64,000 nucleotides of DNA from Thecaphora thlaspeos (taxonomy: Eukaryota; Basidiomycota; Ustilaginomycetes; Urocystidales; Glomosporiaceae), in the NCBI GenBank assembly GCA_900291925.1, contig UWYS01000001.1:434001-498000 (forward strand), read 5' to 3'. Positions 32,859 to 43,095 of the stretch are shown here, piece after piece. Position 1 is the first letter of the stretch. Every line of letters starts with the position of its first letter. The notes below the pieces were generated by a model. It worked only from the letters and a program-made list of their open reading frames with translations. It was not told where the DNA came from and made no database searches. The translations under genes were made by a program, and so were the position numbers.

Positions 32859-33889
32859 ATGTCCTTACCGGCGCCAACGTCGCAAATGATTCCAATCGAC
32901 CAGGCGGTCTGAGCGTGGATAGAAAACGGTCCCAAACGGCATGCACTGCCGTTCGGGCACTGGCTGGTGTGAGGCATCACGGCCGGTTTCCTGCTCTCGA
33001 CGGGCGGCTGCCTCGTCCAGATCCTCACCGCCGACCCCTGGTTTAAGGAAAACGCCGCTGGCTTCCTCAAGATCATCCAGGCTGCAGTGTTCCCCTGGGG
33101 GCTGGTCATGATTGTGTTGCTGCAGGTCGACCTGGTGACCAACAAGATGGCTATCTTTATCGCCTCGACAGTGAAGCGGCGTGTCCCGCCTTGGGCCTTC
33201 CTCTACGGCTGGACCATCACCTTCTTTAACAACTTGATCGGCGCCCTCTTCTATGCCGCCATTCTGGTCCACTTTGGCAACGTATACACCGCCCCCATGT
33301 CTGCGGGCGCCGCTGCGTCTGCCGAGGCCAAGGTCACCCAGGTTAACTTCCTCCAGATTTGGCTCCGCGCGATCGGCTGCGACGTCCTTGTCTGCATCGC
33401 CGTCTTCCAGGCCTCGATGGCGACCGACGTCATCTCTAAGATTGTTGCCTGCTACGGCCCCATCTTCCTCTTTGTCGCTACGGGCTGGGAGCACATCGTG
33501 GCCAACGTCAGTGCTTCTCATTCGGTTCGATGCCGCGAGCGTGGTCTCTCTCAGAAAGCAGCAGAATCGCTGAACGTTTCGGTTTCCCTTCGCCTCCTCT
33601 CGCAAACAGATGTTCTTGATCTCCGAGGGCTTGCTCACCGGCCAGGCCAACTTCGGCGTGGGCGAGTACATCTGGAAGTCGATCATTGCCTCCTTCCTGG
33701 GCAACGTGGTCGGTGCCGGACTGCTGGTGCTCCCTATGGGTGTACCTGTACGGCGGCGAGCAGTATGACCCGGCGCTGAAGCGGGGGCCACAGCTGGCGG
33801 AATCTTCGCTCAACGCGACCCGCCTGAACTCCTTGGAGCACGACAAGAGCCGGCAGTACGACGTCGAGAGCCATGGGGTTTCGGCCTAG
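32859..33889 (+). pseudogene. Formate/nitrite transporter (FNT family) pseudogene: two in-frame stops and a frameshift
   Basis: Two exons, 32859-33506 and 33610-33889, would encode about 308 residues of an FNT-family membrane channel for formate, nitrite or similar monocarboxylates. Family features remain: GITAGFLLSTGG (first helix), a DLVTNKMAIF segment, TITFFNNLIGALFYAAI, and GNVVGAG near the end. Three lesions break it. A TGA lies at 32910-32912, another TGA at 32970-32972 just before the first helix, and an extra base in the GGG at 33738-33740 shifts the frame before the C-terminal YLYGGEQYDP segment. Frame and splice sites are otherwise intact, so decay is recent or the lesions are assembly errors. 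No GT-AG intron of credible size removes both stops without deleting the first helix. Confidence 0.75.
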
Positions 33890-35161
33890 GTCTCACTCTT
33901 CCTCTGCCTCTGTCAGGTTGCTGTGATCCATCGTCCTATTTGTATTTGTTCCCGTGTCGCTCTCTATCTCATCTTGCTTGCCCCTGCGTGTCGTATGAAG
34001 AGGTCCACTTGCACCCAAGAGACGATCGCGTGGCATCTCACGACTGCTGCCGCGATGTATGCGTCCATTGAAGTGCGGCGCGGCCAGAGGGAGCGATAGG
34101 ATAAGATTGAGACGAGGCTGGATGAGTAGTTGGCACAATTGACGACCGAGAGGGAAGGGCGCGGCTTTTTTGGCGGTGTCGTCCTGAGCAGCACCCCTTT
34201 ACGGAGACCCCCAAGCGAAAACTGGACGCGGCCGTGTTGCCCACCCCGTCGGCGCACTTCAGTCAAAGCCTGGTGCTCGCCAGCTTGTCGTCGTTGGAAG
34301 TCCCATCCCTCTCTCTCACTCACTCGCTCGCTCGGACCATTCGCACCCGACTGACCTGGCCACCGTACCGCCACATCCCATCCCATCCCGTCCGGTCCCA
34401 TCCCATCTCATCTCATCTTATCCCATCCATTACACCACGGCCCATTTCGTTCCACGCACCGCGGTTGATCTCCGTCACTCTGCCCACGCCCGAAGTAAAC
34501 GCAAGGCGCCGTTTGCCAGCCTGCCATCGGCCCTGAAGCGTCGGATCCAAGAGCGCCAAGGATCGGCACAATCGGGCCACAAGCACAAGAGAGGAGGACG
34601 ACCTCGTTCGGCGCTCCTTCCGCTCGTCACGCACGCCTAACATCACATCGCTTCGTTCCGCTTACGCCGACACCGTCATCGGCTCGGCGCCCGGTCTGGT
34701 CCTTTGCCAAACGAGCCAACCCGATACCGACGCCCGAGGGTTGCAAAGCGTCGGATTCACTCAGCCTTCACTACCTGGCCCGCTGACGGAGTCAAGTCTC
34801 CGTCAGGTTGATACGCACTCGGCGTGACTGCTTCCACCTCGAGTGCACGACTATGCAGCAGCTCCCCTAGGCCCACACACCTCCAGCTTTCCCTCTCACG
34901 CACCACACGGACGCTCCACTGGGCAGCGGCCTCCGACCACGCAGATCCAACATCGCCGCCTTCACGCTTACGCATTGTTGGCTTCAGCAGCTGCCCTTCG
35001 CCACCGGCCAGAGACATCACGTCGCTGCCCGGATTGCGCGTCCCCAAGGTCTGTGCGCTACCTGCTACATTTGAGGAGACTAGCGCACGACACGCACCAA
35101 GCCCGCACGACGGCGACGAGGACGATACATATTATACTCGGTCCCGGAGGGATTTGCCAGT
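33890..35161. other. Intergenic region with CCCAT/CTCAT low-complexity stretch
   Basis: About 1.27 kb. A pyrimidine-rich repeat of CCCAT, CTCAT and related pentamers runs from about 34375 to 34430, consistent with a promoter or 5' UTR of the downstream gene. No gene seen. Confidence 0.55.
34375..34430. repeat. Imperfect pentanucleotide repeat (CCCAT/CTCAT)
   Basis: Tandem imperfect TCCCA / TCTCA units over about 55 bp. Confidence 0.8.
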
Positions 35162-37097
35162 ATGGCGCAGTCTTCCGAGCACCCGCCAGGCACTATACTT
35201 GAGGCGGCTGACGAGGAGGGCGAGAGCACTTCGCCAGACGGCTTTACGCACGGGAACCTGCTTGATCATCCGTTCCTGCACGGCAAGAGGCGGTCTCCGT
35301 CGGTACCAGCGACCGAACAGCTCTTGGAAGCGCGGCATCCTGGCTCTGATTCCGGCCTCTCGGCAGATGTAGTCGCAAAGCTGGTGGCACAAGACTTGGG
35401 ACGGCTAGGGCGCAACCAGGATGCGGGACTACAGAAGCTGTCCCGAACAGTTGCCGACATCACCCAGGCCGCTGCGGAGCAGGGTGATCCGGCTTCAGCC
35501 CCGGGTCTGGGTGAGGACGAAGACACGGCGATCCTGGCCGGCGGACACGGCAGCCAGTGGGTGGGCTTACACTATGACGGAGGATACGTGGTGGTCAGGA
35601 GACGAGATCCGACCTCCTTCGTCGGGGGCCCCCGAGCAGCCCTGGCCAGGCTTCTGCCGAGGTCTATGATCAGGTGAGCTCCACAGAGCAGACGTCGATC
35701 GAGCTCCGCCGACGACACAGAAACTCATGCTGACCGAGACCGGTCCACCCGTCTTCTCCCCCATGGCTCCATCGTGGCTCTGCAGCCACCCTCCGCTTAT
35801 CCCAAACTCGAGCTCGCGGTTTCTCATCTGGCTCATCATCATCTGCATCATTGCGATGGGCATCGTGACTGTGACCCTGCAGGAGGTCTACTCCCGCTGG
35901 CGCGCCGCATCGCCGAGCAGGCGCCGACGCCCGCATTCACGGAGCGCGGGTCAGACCTACTTTGATCAGCAGCACACCGGACGCGCTCCTGTGCATCGCC
36001 TCACGCCGACGTCGGCCCGATCGCACCTGACCGGATCCGTCGGCGCCCTCTCGGTTGACGATGAGGAGGCACTGATCACGACGCCGCCCGCCATCTCGCG
36101 CCGCAGCAGCGCCCGGTCGATACAGCAGAGCGAGCCTGACGCATCGGACGAGGAAGAGAGCAGGCAGACCAACGCAGACCTTCACTACTTTGCGCTCCCG
36201 CTGGGCCTTGGCATCGGCTACAGCTACACGCCCATCGATGACCGAAAGGCCGCCAAGGTGAGGCTCGACAAGATTGCCGAAGCATCGGCCCGGAAGAGAA
36301 GGAGCTGGGTCCAGTCCGCGGGATCGTCGTCGCACAGCCGCTCCCCCTCGGCACAGCTCGCGGCCCTTCCTGTGACCGGCAGCAAGGCGACCGGGACAGA
36401 CGTGGGGAGTAGCCTGCGGGCGAGAGCTAGGTCGTTCAGAGATCTTTGCACAGGCGCGCTGACCGCCTCCTCGATGACGACAATGACGACCACGGCAACA
36501 ATGACGGGAGAGCCGAGCTACGCATCGTCGATATCCGACGAGGGCGACGGCATCTCGCCGACGACCCCCTCCTCGCTGCCGCTTTGGAACAACAACGGGT
36601 CCGTCAGCGAAGACCTCACGCCGATGGCTACGAACCAGACTTCTTTTGACTACTGGACCGCCACATCGACACCCGCCAACGACCCATCGCTCGCCGGCGG
36701 CAGCATACCGCTCGACGAGCTTGGCTCGGTTCCGGCCGGCCTCAAGGGCAAAGCGCGGGCATCACGCGGCGAGACGCCCGACAGCTACACGCTCGTCGAC
36801 CTCACGCCCGCCGATCTCGAACCGGACGATGGTGCCAAAGCCTACGCCATCCCAGAGCTGGTCATCACCAACGGGTACGGCGGCACTGCAGCGACACCGA
36901 GCCGGACGTCCGAAGAAGACGGCAGCGTCTCTTCCATTACCTCTTCGCCGCCCTCTTCGGCCGTCTCGGCCTCTTCGACAGTGGCCAGGCATCCGCTGGT
37001 AGAGCATCTGAGGAGGGAAGGGAGGATTGACGGCGAGAGAAGGGTCGGGAACGGCACGCCGACCAGCAAGCCTCTCAACGCCACCAAGACGACGTAG
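35162..37097 (+). CDS. Hypothetical single-pass membrane protein
   Basis: I do not recognise this protein. Exons 35162-35673 and 35786-37097 join in phase 2 (donor GTGAGC, acceptor TGCAG) to give 607 residues. Without this join, each half ends or begins implausibly, and only this acceptor restores the long downstream frame. One strong transmembrane helix lies at about residues 183-202 (FLIWLIIICIIAMGIVTVTL), followed by basic residues (SRWRAASPSRRRR), so the C-terminal ~400 residues are probably cytoplasmic by the positive-inside rule. The tail is Ser/Thr/Pro-rich with acidic patches and repeated SSARS/SRR segments, probably disordered and phosphorylated. There is no cleavable signal peptide. 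Likely lineage-specific. Confidence 0.65.
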
Positions 37098-37472
37098 CAT
37101 CGTACCCACTTGTCTTTGCTTCGGTACAGGCATCCTTGCCGGTGGCACAGCATGTGTACCTTTGACCCACGTTGTGTTCGACCTCGCGGCTGGTGCGCAG
37201 CGACGGACGAGATCCGTTTGACGCTCCAATCACCGTTTGACCATTACCAAAAACACGACTTGATTTACAAAGTAGAGCGTGACGGACCAGGGGGCAGTTG
37301 CAAGTGCGATGCGCGGAAGAATAGACGGGGGTAAAGTTGGGAGCTGACGAGCATGCAAGGCAAGATATCATAATCGCTTGGGGGGGGGGGCGAAAGCGGG
37401 CCGACTGAAGCCAGTGCGAAGACGGCCGACTCCGTCCGAAACGCGTCCGCTCGCCGAGGCGGAAAAAGACCG
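37098..37472. other. Spacer between convergent genes
   Basis: About 375 bp between two stop codons, with a run of 11 G at 37380-37390. No gene seen. Confidence 0.55.
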
Positions 37473-38363
37473 CTACATGACGATGCAGGCGTCTTTGTTC
37501 TTCTCCTCTCCTGCCTCCATGATGGTGATGCTACCACCTTTGTTGATGAGTTCGCATGCGTCTCCCCTGTTTCCCGAGGCGATGCTGGGTGAGATCTTTG
37601 CTGTCCCCCTGTGCTTGTGCGTATCGCCGAGACCCTTGTACCTAACCTGCATGGCGTGGGAGAGCTTGAGCGTGCCAGACTCGCTCTTCCACGTCAGCAG
37701 ACCGGCAAAGCTAGCGGGCAGGAAGACGGTCAGGTCTCCCTTTGTCGATTTGAGACGAATGTGGAGCGGTCTGCTACCTTGGTACGAGGGGACCTTGAGC
37801 GTGACGTGGCCCATGACGCTCTTGGCGGATACCGTGACAGGTTTGCCGAGGTTCTTGTCGCCCCTATCTCGAATACCCTTGATGATGTGCACCGTGGCGT
37901 GGATGGGAGAGTGTTTCGTGACGAGTTGACAGCTGGCGGCGCTCTTTTCTGTGACTTCGGCCAGGGGCATGTCGTAGATGGGCGGATAGGGATCTTCGGC
38001 CGATACGCCGATGGTGAAAGTCTTTTTGATGGCTTGGTTTGGCCAGGAGACGTAGAGGTGTCGGTAGGGTGTCGTTGGCGCCGCTCCGGCCCAGAGCTGC
38101 TCGAGACGCTTGCGTTCGCGGTCGTCGTCATCCTCCGAGTCGGAGTCCGGGTGCAGGTCGAGCTTGTGTTCGTCGACGTTCTTGACAGCACCGATGACGG
38201 CTTCCTGCGCGAGGTCGTGGAAGGTCGGCGAGGCGGGCCGGCTCGCGGACGGGGTGGCAGAGGATGAAGAGAGCGCGCTGGCGTTGCGTCGATGTTCGGA
38301 AGTCGAGAGGTTGGAGTGCGACTGTGGCGGCGCCGACGACGACGATTGTGGATTGGACGCCAT
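37473..38363 (-). CDS. Hypothetical protein with C-terminal CaaX box
   Basis: Single exon of 296 residues, function unknown. The first ~95 residues are Ser/Asp-rich and disordered. The rest is a compact beta-rich region (for example TVSAKSVMGHVTLKVP, LHIRLKSTKGDLTVFLP, GTLKLSHAMQVRYKG), reminiscent of the adhesin-like or DUF7330-type domains seen in many basidiomycete proteins; that assignment is from general appearance only. The last four residues are CIVM, a CaaX box with Met at the end, which favours farnesylation. A polar Lys/Asn-rich stretch precedes it, as in lipid-anchored proteins. There is no signal peptide, so the protein would be attached to the cytosolic face of a membrane. Convergent with the orphan membrane protein gene. 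Confidence 0.75.
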   Translation of the reverse strand: MASNPQSSSSAPPQSHSNLSTSEHRRNASALSSSSATPSASRPASPTFHDLAQEAVIGAVKNVDEHKLDLHPDSDSEDDDDRERKRLEQLWAGAAPTTPYRHLYVSWPNQAIKKTFTIGVSAEDPYPPIYDMPLAEVTEKSAASCQLVTKHSPIHATVHIIKGIRDRGDKNLGKPVTVSAKSVMGHVTLKVPSYQGSRPLHIRLKSTKGDLTVFLPASFAGLLTWKSESGTLKLSHAMQVRYKGLGDTHKHRGTAKISPSIASGNRGDACELINKGGSITIMEAGEEKNKDACIVM

Positions 38364-39333
38364 CTTGTGGGCGTGTATGTGGGGATGGAGGAGTGGGTGT
38401 ATGCGATTGAGGATGTGAGCGGTTGTGTGGTGGTGGTCGATGTGTGCCTGTCGGTGCTGTGTCAGAGATGATGATGGCGGTGGTGAAGAAGAAGAAGCAA
38501 TTAGCAGTCAAGAATAGACTGGTAGATGGAAGAGGGATGGCTCGGCGAAGAGCAAGCAAGGAAGGCCGTCGTCGAGGGCGGAAATGGCCTTCGGAAGGGT
38601 CGTGCCGTTCACGTGAATTGCCTGACTGGTGCTCTGCAGGGCTCTCGTCCATGCTGCCCGTGCTGCTACTACGCATGATGCAAAAGCTGAGCAAGGCAGG
38701 GCACAAAAAAAGAGTCATCTCAGATTTACCGTATTAAATCGGCCCGCTTTGCCCGGGAGCGCGTGACAGACGCTGCAAATGCTCCGCAGAGCGAGCTCTA
38801 ATGTAAATCCACCCATCTGCCTGGCCTCTTTCTTGCTCTCAAGTCTCCTGTGGCGCCGACGCACCATGAGGTCGAAGCGATGCACAAAGGGCCCCCTTCC
38901 TATGTAGACGTCGGGCCACTGCGCAACGGCAACTTGGAAGCAGCGAAAGCTGTGCCATCGTTGCATTGTCCGTCGGAGAATCAAACGAGGCCCAAAAGCT
39001 GTGTAGGGTCGCTTTCAGAGTCTGCCCGAACCGCTGGAGACGTACATATGGTACAGCGTAGGGCTGCGCCGCCATTCCACGCGGCGTCTTCACTTCTCTT
39101 TTGCCCGGACTTACCAAGCCACAAGCGTGCTCAATCCCTTCCCATCACGCTGTGTCGACAACGGCTGGACGGCGCCGTTTGCATCGCGCGCCACGGGTCG
39201 AACTCAAGTCCACCGTGGCGACCAACGCGACGAGACCTGTTGCCATCAACTACACCGGCAAGACATAGTAACCCAGCAGCTCTTCGATTGTTCTGCCTGT
39301 CTAGAGACTGCGCTTTTCGGCCGCGTACAAAAT
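38364..39333. other. Intergenic region
   Basis: About 970 bp between the CaaX protein start and the RidA stop. Only short unrelated frames; no gene recognised. Confidence 0.5.
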
Positions 39334-40171
39334 TCAGGCCGACTTGACCGCGGCGATGCACTCGATCTCGACGAGGACGTCGCGCGGCAGACGGGCCGCC
39401 TCGACGGCGGAGCGAGCAGGCTTGTAGGGCGAGAAGAGCTGTGCAAAGGCAGGCGCAGGTGCGGGCAGAGTCAGCAGGTAGTCAGGCGGCAGCAACGTCA
39501 AGGCCGGACTGTCCAGGCTACGTGGGCAACTTACCTTCTCGTAGACGGCCTACGCAACATGAGGCGGGGCGAAGCAGGAGAAAAGCGGAGGACCGAATCG
39601 AAATTAATCGTATGATAACTTGCATAGCGAGGCGGGCAAATTGCGCTGGGACTTACGTTCATCTTGGCAAAATCGTTCATATCCTTTAGGAAGACGGTCG
39701 TCTTGAGAACGTGCTGTCAAGAGGCAGGGGAGCGAAAGAAGTCGTTCGCATTCAGTCACCCTCCTGGGCCTTGTCGCCGCGGCTGCCGAGCATTAGATCG
39801 AGCCCTTCGATGCAACGCCCACTCACCGACCTGTCGGACCCAGCGGCCTCGACGTTTGCAAAGAGGTTCTTGATTGCGAGCTCGGTCTGCTCCTCGATGC
39901 CGCCCTCGACGATCTCCATAGTCTCGGGGACGAATGGGATGCTGCCCGAGAGGTAGGCGATGCCATTGTATACGACGCCGGCCGAGTAAGGTCCGATGGC
40001 CTTGGGCGCATTGGGGCTCGAGACGATCTTGTAAGGGGTGTGGGGGGCCGACATGATGGTTCTTGAAGAAGCAGAGAGGGAGCGCGACGAAAGCGAGGCG
40101 GTGAGCAGCAGCGCTCGAGGTCGCAGCGTGACGGAGCGGAAGATGCTCGAGGCGGGGTGGCTTACGAACAT
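39334..40171 (-). CDS. Mitochondrial RidA/YjgF family 2-iminobutanoate/2-iminopropanoate deaminase (Mmf1-like)
   Basis: Four exons, 40171-39827, 39713-39657, 39549-39535 and 39438-39334, give 173 residues. RidA proteins hydrolyse reactive enamines/imines formed by PLP enzymes such as threonine dehydratase. A Ser/Arg-rich presequence of about 42 residues ([14 protein letters not shown]...) precedes an internal [11 protein letters not shown] start, so mitochondrial and cytosolic forms could arise from two starts. Family blocks are intact: [68 protein letters not shown], including the Arg in the PARSAVEA motif. The third exon is only 15 nt (AVYEK) and is needed to bridge two conserved blocks. 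Branched-chain aminotransferase, a linked pathway, also occurs in this window at 61.7 kb, though not adjacent. Confidence 0.92.
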
Positions 40172-40528
40172 TGTATCGAGGAGGAGGGAAACGGGCAAAT
40201 GGGGGATGGTGATGGATGGTAGGGGAAGGCGGTTGGCAAGGAGCGTGTTCAGGGAGACGAGTCACGCACGGGCCCGCATGCGACCAGAAGGGCCGGCCAA
40301 GAGGCCGCCTGCAGACGAAAACAGTCGGCCGGCAGAACGAGGACGAGGGCGAGGGCGAGGGCGAGGGCGAGCATAGGCGCCCTCGATCACAGATCCCACT
40401 CAAACTCCTTTCCTATCCAGCCTCTCGTTCCTTCCCACTCCGCGCCCTGGCCTGCGCCCCAGCCTCGCCACGGCCTCGCCGAGAACGTACATCGTCACTC
40501 TCCATCTCCCGCAGCTAGTGCCACCACC
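40172..40528. promoter_or_regulatory. Shared upstream region of divergent RidA and SET-domain genes
   Basis: A 357-bp spacer that includes a GAGGGC hexanucleotide repeat at about 40338-40372. Confidence 0.5.
40338..40372. repeat. (GAGGGC)n short tandem repeat
   Basis: About five hexamer units, the first imperfect, between the RidA and SET-domain genes. Confidence 0.85.
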
Positions 40529-42915
40529 ATGCAAGCCTCTCGACCGCGCACCCCTGAGGCGGGTCCACTGCCAAAAAGGCGCCGGCTGCTCGAGGAGCAA
40601 GAAGCTGACCAGATCCAGCAAGGCGACTCGGACGACTCGGGCGACTCATCTTCCGAGTGGAGCGACCAATACGACAACACCGACGTCGAAGAGGCCTTCG
40701 AGCCGCAGTTCCACCGGCGTCGCGACATCAGCGTCATAGTCAGCCCCACTTTCAAGGCGTGGTGCAAGGAGAAAGGCATCTGGATGCACCGCAGGCTCCG
40801 GATCCGCCACTACATCTGGGACCGTGATAGAGAGGACGACGACCACGTCCTCGTATCGGTGATGAGACCCAACCATGACGACCCTGCGATCAAGGCCGGA
40901 GACGTCGGTGAGTGCTCCCGAGAGAGCTCTGGCCCACCACGTCCAAGGTAGCCACAAATGCTGAGACCGGTGGCTATCACGGCCCTCTTCTCCCAACAGT
41001 CGTCAAGGTGCCCAAGCATGCCATCCTCTCGGTCCGGACGAGCGTGCTGGGACCTCACCTTGCTGCCTACCGTCCCTCAAAGACCTATGAGCCCTCGCAG
41101 AAGGCGAGCCTGGACCTGGCTCTCTGCCTCTTCTACGAGGGGCTGCTTGGCGCGGAATCTGCCTTCAAGCCTTACCTCGATACGCTTCCGCGCGACAGGG
41201 TCCACCTACCCATGTTCCGACACCAGCATGCCTTTCTCCACAAGGCCTGGCGATGGATCCGCGGCACCGAGGCTCACCGCATAGACAGGAGAGTTAGGAT
41301 CGCATCCAGACAGAGCTGGAAAGACAAGTACGGCTACAGCGAAAAGTACGGTATGTGCGAGGTGAGCTCCCTGCGCGCTGTCATACTCGACGCTACTTTG
41401 GCGGCGGCGGAAGCCGAGCCGAAGTCCCGACGCTGCCCCTGACCCTTCCATCTCTGCGCATCCGTCTGCTCTCCGAATGTTGACCGGCAGGACACCGTCC
41501 ACGAGTACATCGACGACGTCGTCGAACCACTCCTCGCTCGCGTCTTCAATGTCGAGTCGGGACCGTGGGACGCGCAGCGCTCAATGTACTGGTCGCTCGG
41601 CTTCCAGGACGCCTATACGCTTGTCAGCTCGCGGAGCTTCAACATCGACCTGTACCACGGCATCGCGCTGGTCCCCGTCTGCGACCTCTTCGACCACTGC
41701 GAGTACCACACGGCGCAGTTCGAGACGGTCGAAGATGTCTGCCTCCATTGCGGCATCGTATCCACCACGCCGCACCCGCACGTAGTTACAACGAAGCCAA
41801 GGGGCAGGCAAAAGAAGACCCCGGTCGACACGGTCGATCTGCGGGCGACCCGGCGGCACAATTGCTGCGATGAGATGTTCAACACCTACGGCACGCTTTC
41901 CAATGCCCAGCTGCTAAATCATTACGGCTTCTGCCTGGAGGGGCCCACGGACATTGATCGATACACGTTCGATATTCGCTTCGCCAAGGAACGACGCGAG
42001 GTGACAGAGGCCCTCGGTATCAGAGACTGGCAAGAGACGTTCGACCGCTGTTTCGCCCTTGGTCGCGGCAAAACGCCAGATCCTACGCTCAGCGAAGCCT
42101 CGGCGCGCGTAGCATCGTTGCAGTACCTCGACTTTCGCAGCGTATCAGGGGAGGACGGCCCGGTTGAGCCCTTGGATTGGGACGACTACTACAACCCACT
42201 CGTAGCTCTTTACGAAAACAGACCAATCGACGTCGAACTGCCCAAACAGACGACGTTCGAACAGAACATGATCAAGCAGGATCGCTTCCAACCGCTCTTC
42301 TTCGACTCGGAAGGTCACATCAGCCGTGCGCTCTGGCGTCTTGCCATCCTTGCTCAGCTGAAATGCTCATCGAAGGCACCAGACGCAAAGCGGATAATGG
42401 TGTACGAAGACGAGATGTACTACTTCCGAGACTGTATCGAGGAGGGCTCGTGGCCGACGCCCGAGGTGAAAGAGGTGTCCAAGATGGTCCAGCGAGCTCT
42501 CAACTCGTTGCATACCCTTTTACTGGCCAGGAGGGAGAAGATGTATGCTCGTCAGTACATGAGCCAGGCCAAGGAGACGAAAAGGGTTCGTTTCACCTCC
42601 CCACCGACCGTTCCAACCCTTTGTTGCTTTTGCTTCCTGTCCTGGCGTGCTAGTCGAAAGCTGACACCTTCTCGCTCCTCCTGCCCTCCCTCCGCATCCA
42701 ACGAGCAGCTAGCAGCCCAGAACTCGACGCTGCTCAACGTTCTCCTCCACGCCTCGCAAGAGTATCGAGCGTTGACACGCGCCCTTCGCAACATCGAACG
42801 CATGCAGTCTCACTTCAATGCGAACGACCCGAACCTCGTCAAGCGCGAGTCCGACGACGACGGCCATGACAGTGATAGGAGCAGCACCTGGAGCGATTTG
42901 GCCGATGACTTCTAA
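40529..42915 (+). CDS. SET-domain protein, SETD3/RKM-like class, with altered NH motif
   Basis: Exons 40529-40907, 41000-41361 and 41491-42585, then probably 42709-42915. The last intron (123 nt, divisible by three, no stop) is ambiguous; splicing it out yields 680 residues and a smoother junction (AKETKR then LAAQNSTLL). The protein is acidic at the N-terminus. SET-like features include a segment AILSVRTSVLG, then PVCDLFDHCEY, where SETD3/RKM enzymes usually have DLLNH, and FNTYGTLSNAQLLNHYGFCLE, which matches the conserved second SET half plus post-SET. Such enzymes methylate lysine (ribosomal proteins, elongation factors) or histidine. The Asn-to-Asp change in the first motif could weaken cofactor binding. 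Divergent from RidA; 3' end faces UBR1. Confidence 0.75.
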
Positions 42916-43095
42916 CCTCATGTGATACAGTCGAGGCTGGAATTGGCAGCACACGACTACTTTGTTACATCACGAAGGGTCCCCCTCATCATCCAGGACA
43001 TGAAGGTTTGCATGTAGCCGGGTCATGCCCTCAGAGGCTGTCGGTGACAGACACTCGCAGACGGGATCGAGCATACCTCTTGCGTCGCAGGGTGT

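Noticed and set aside
32907..32922. 16-nt GT-AG segment that would remove the first TGA as an intron
   Set aside because: Far too short for a spliceosomal intron; the second TGA would remain unless the first membrane helix is deleted.
32910..32972. TGA recoding or programmed read-through in the transporter gene
   Set aside because: Other genes in the window stop at TGA, no read-through context was recognised, and a third, frameshift lesion also exists.
29950..37390. Two 11-G homopolymers (29950-29960 and 37380-37390) followed by CGA
   Set aside because: Similar context but no longer shared sequence around them; treated as chance homopolymers.
42586..42708. Read-through of the last SET-gene intron as coding
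   Set aside because: Cannot be excluded because the segment is open and divisible by three, but it is Cys/Pro-rich and pyrimidine-rich with an AG acceptor, so splicing is preferred.
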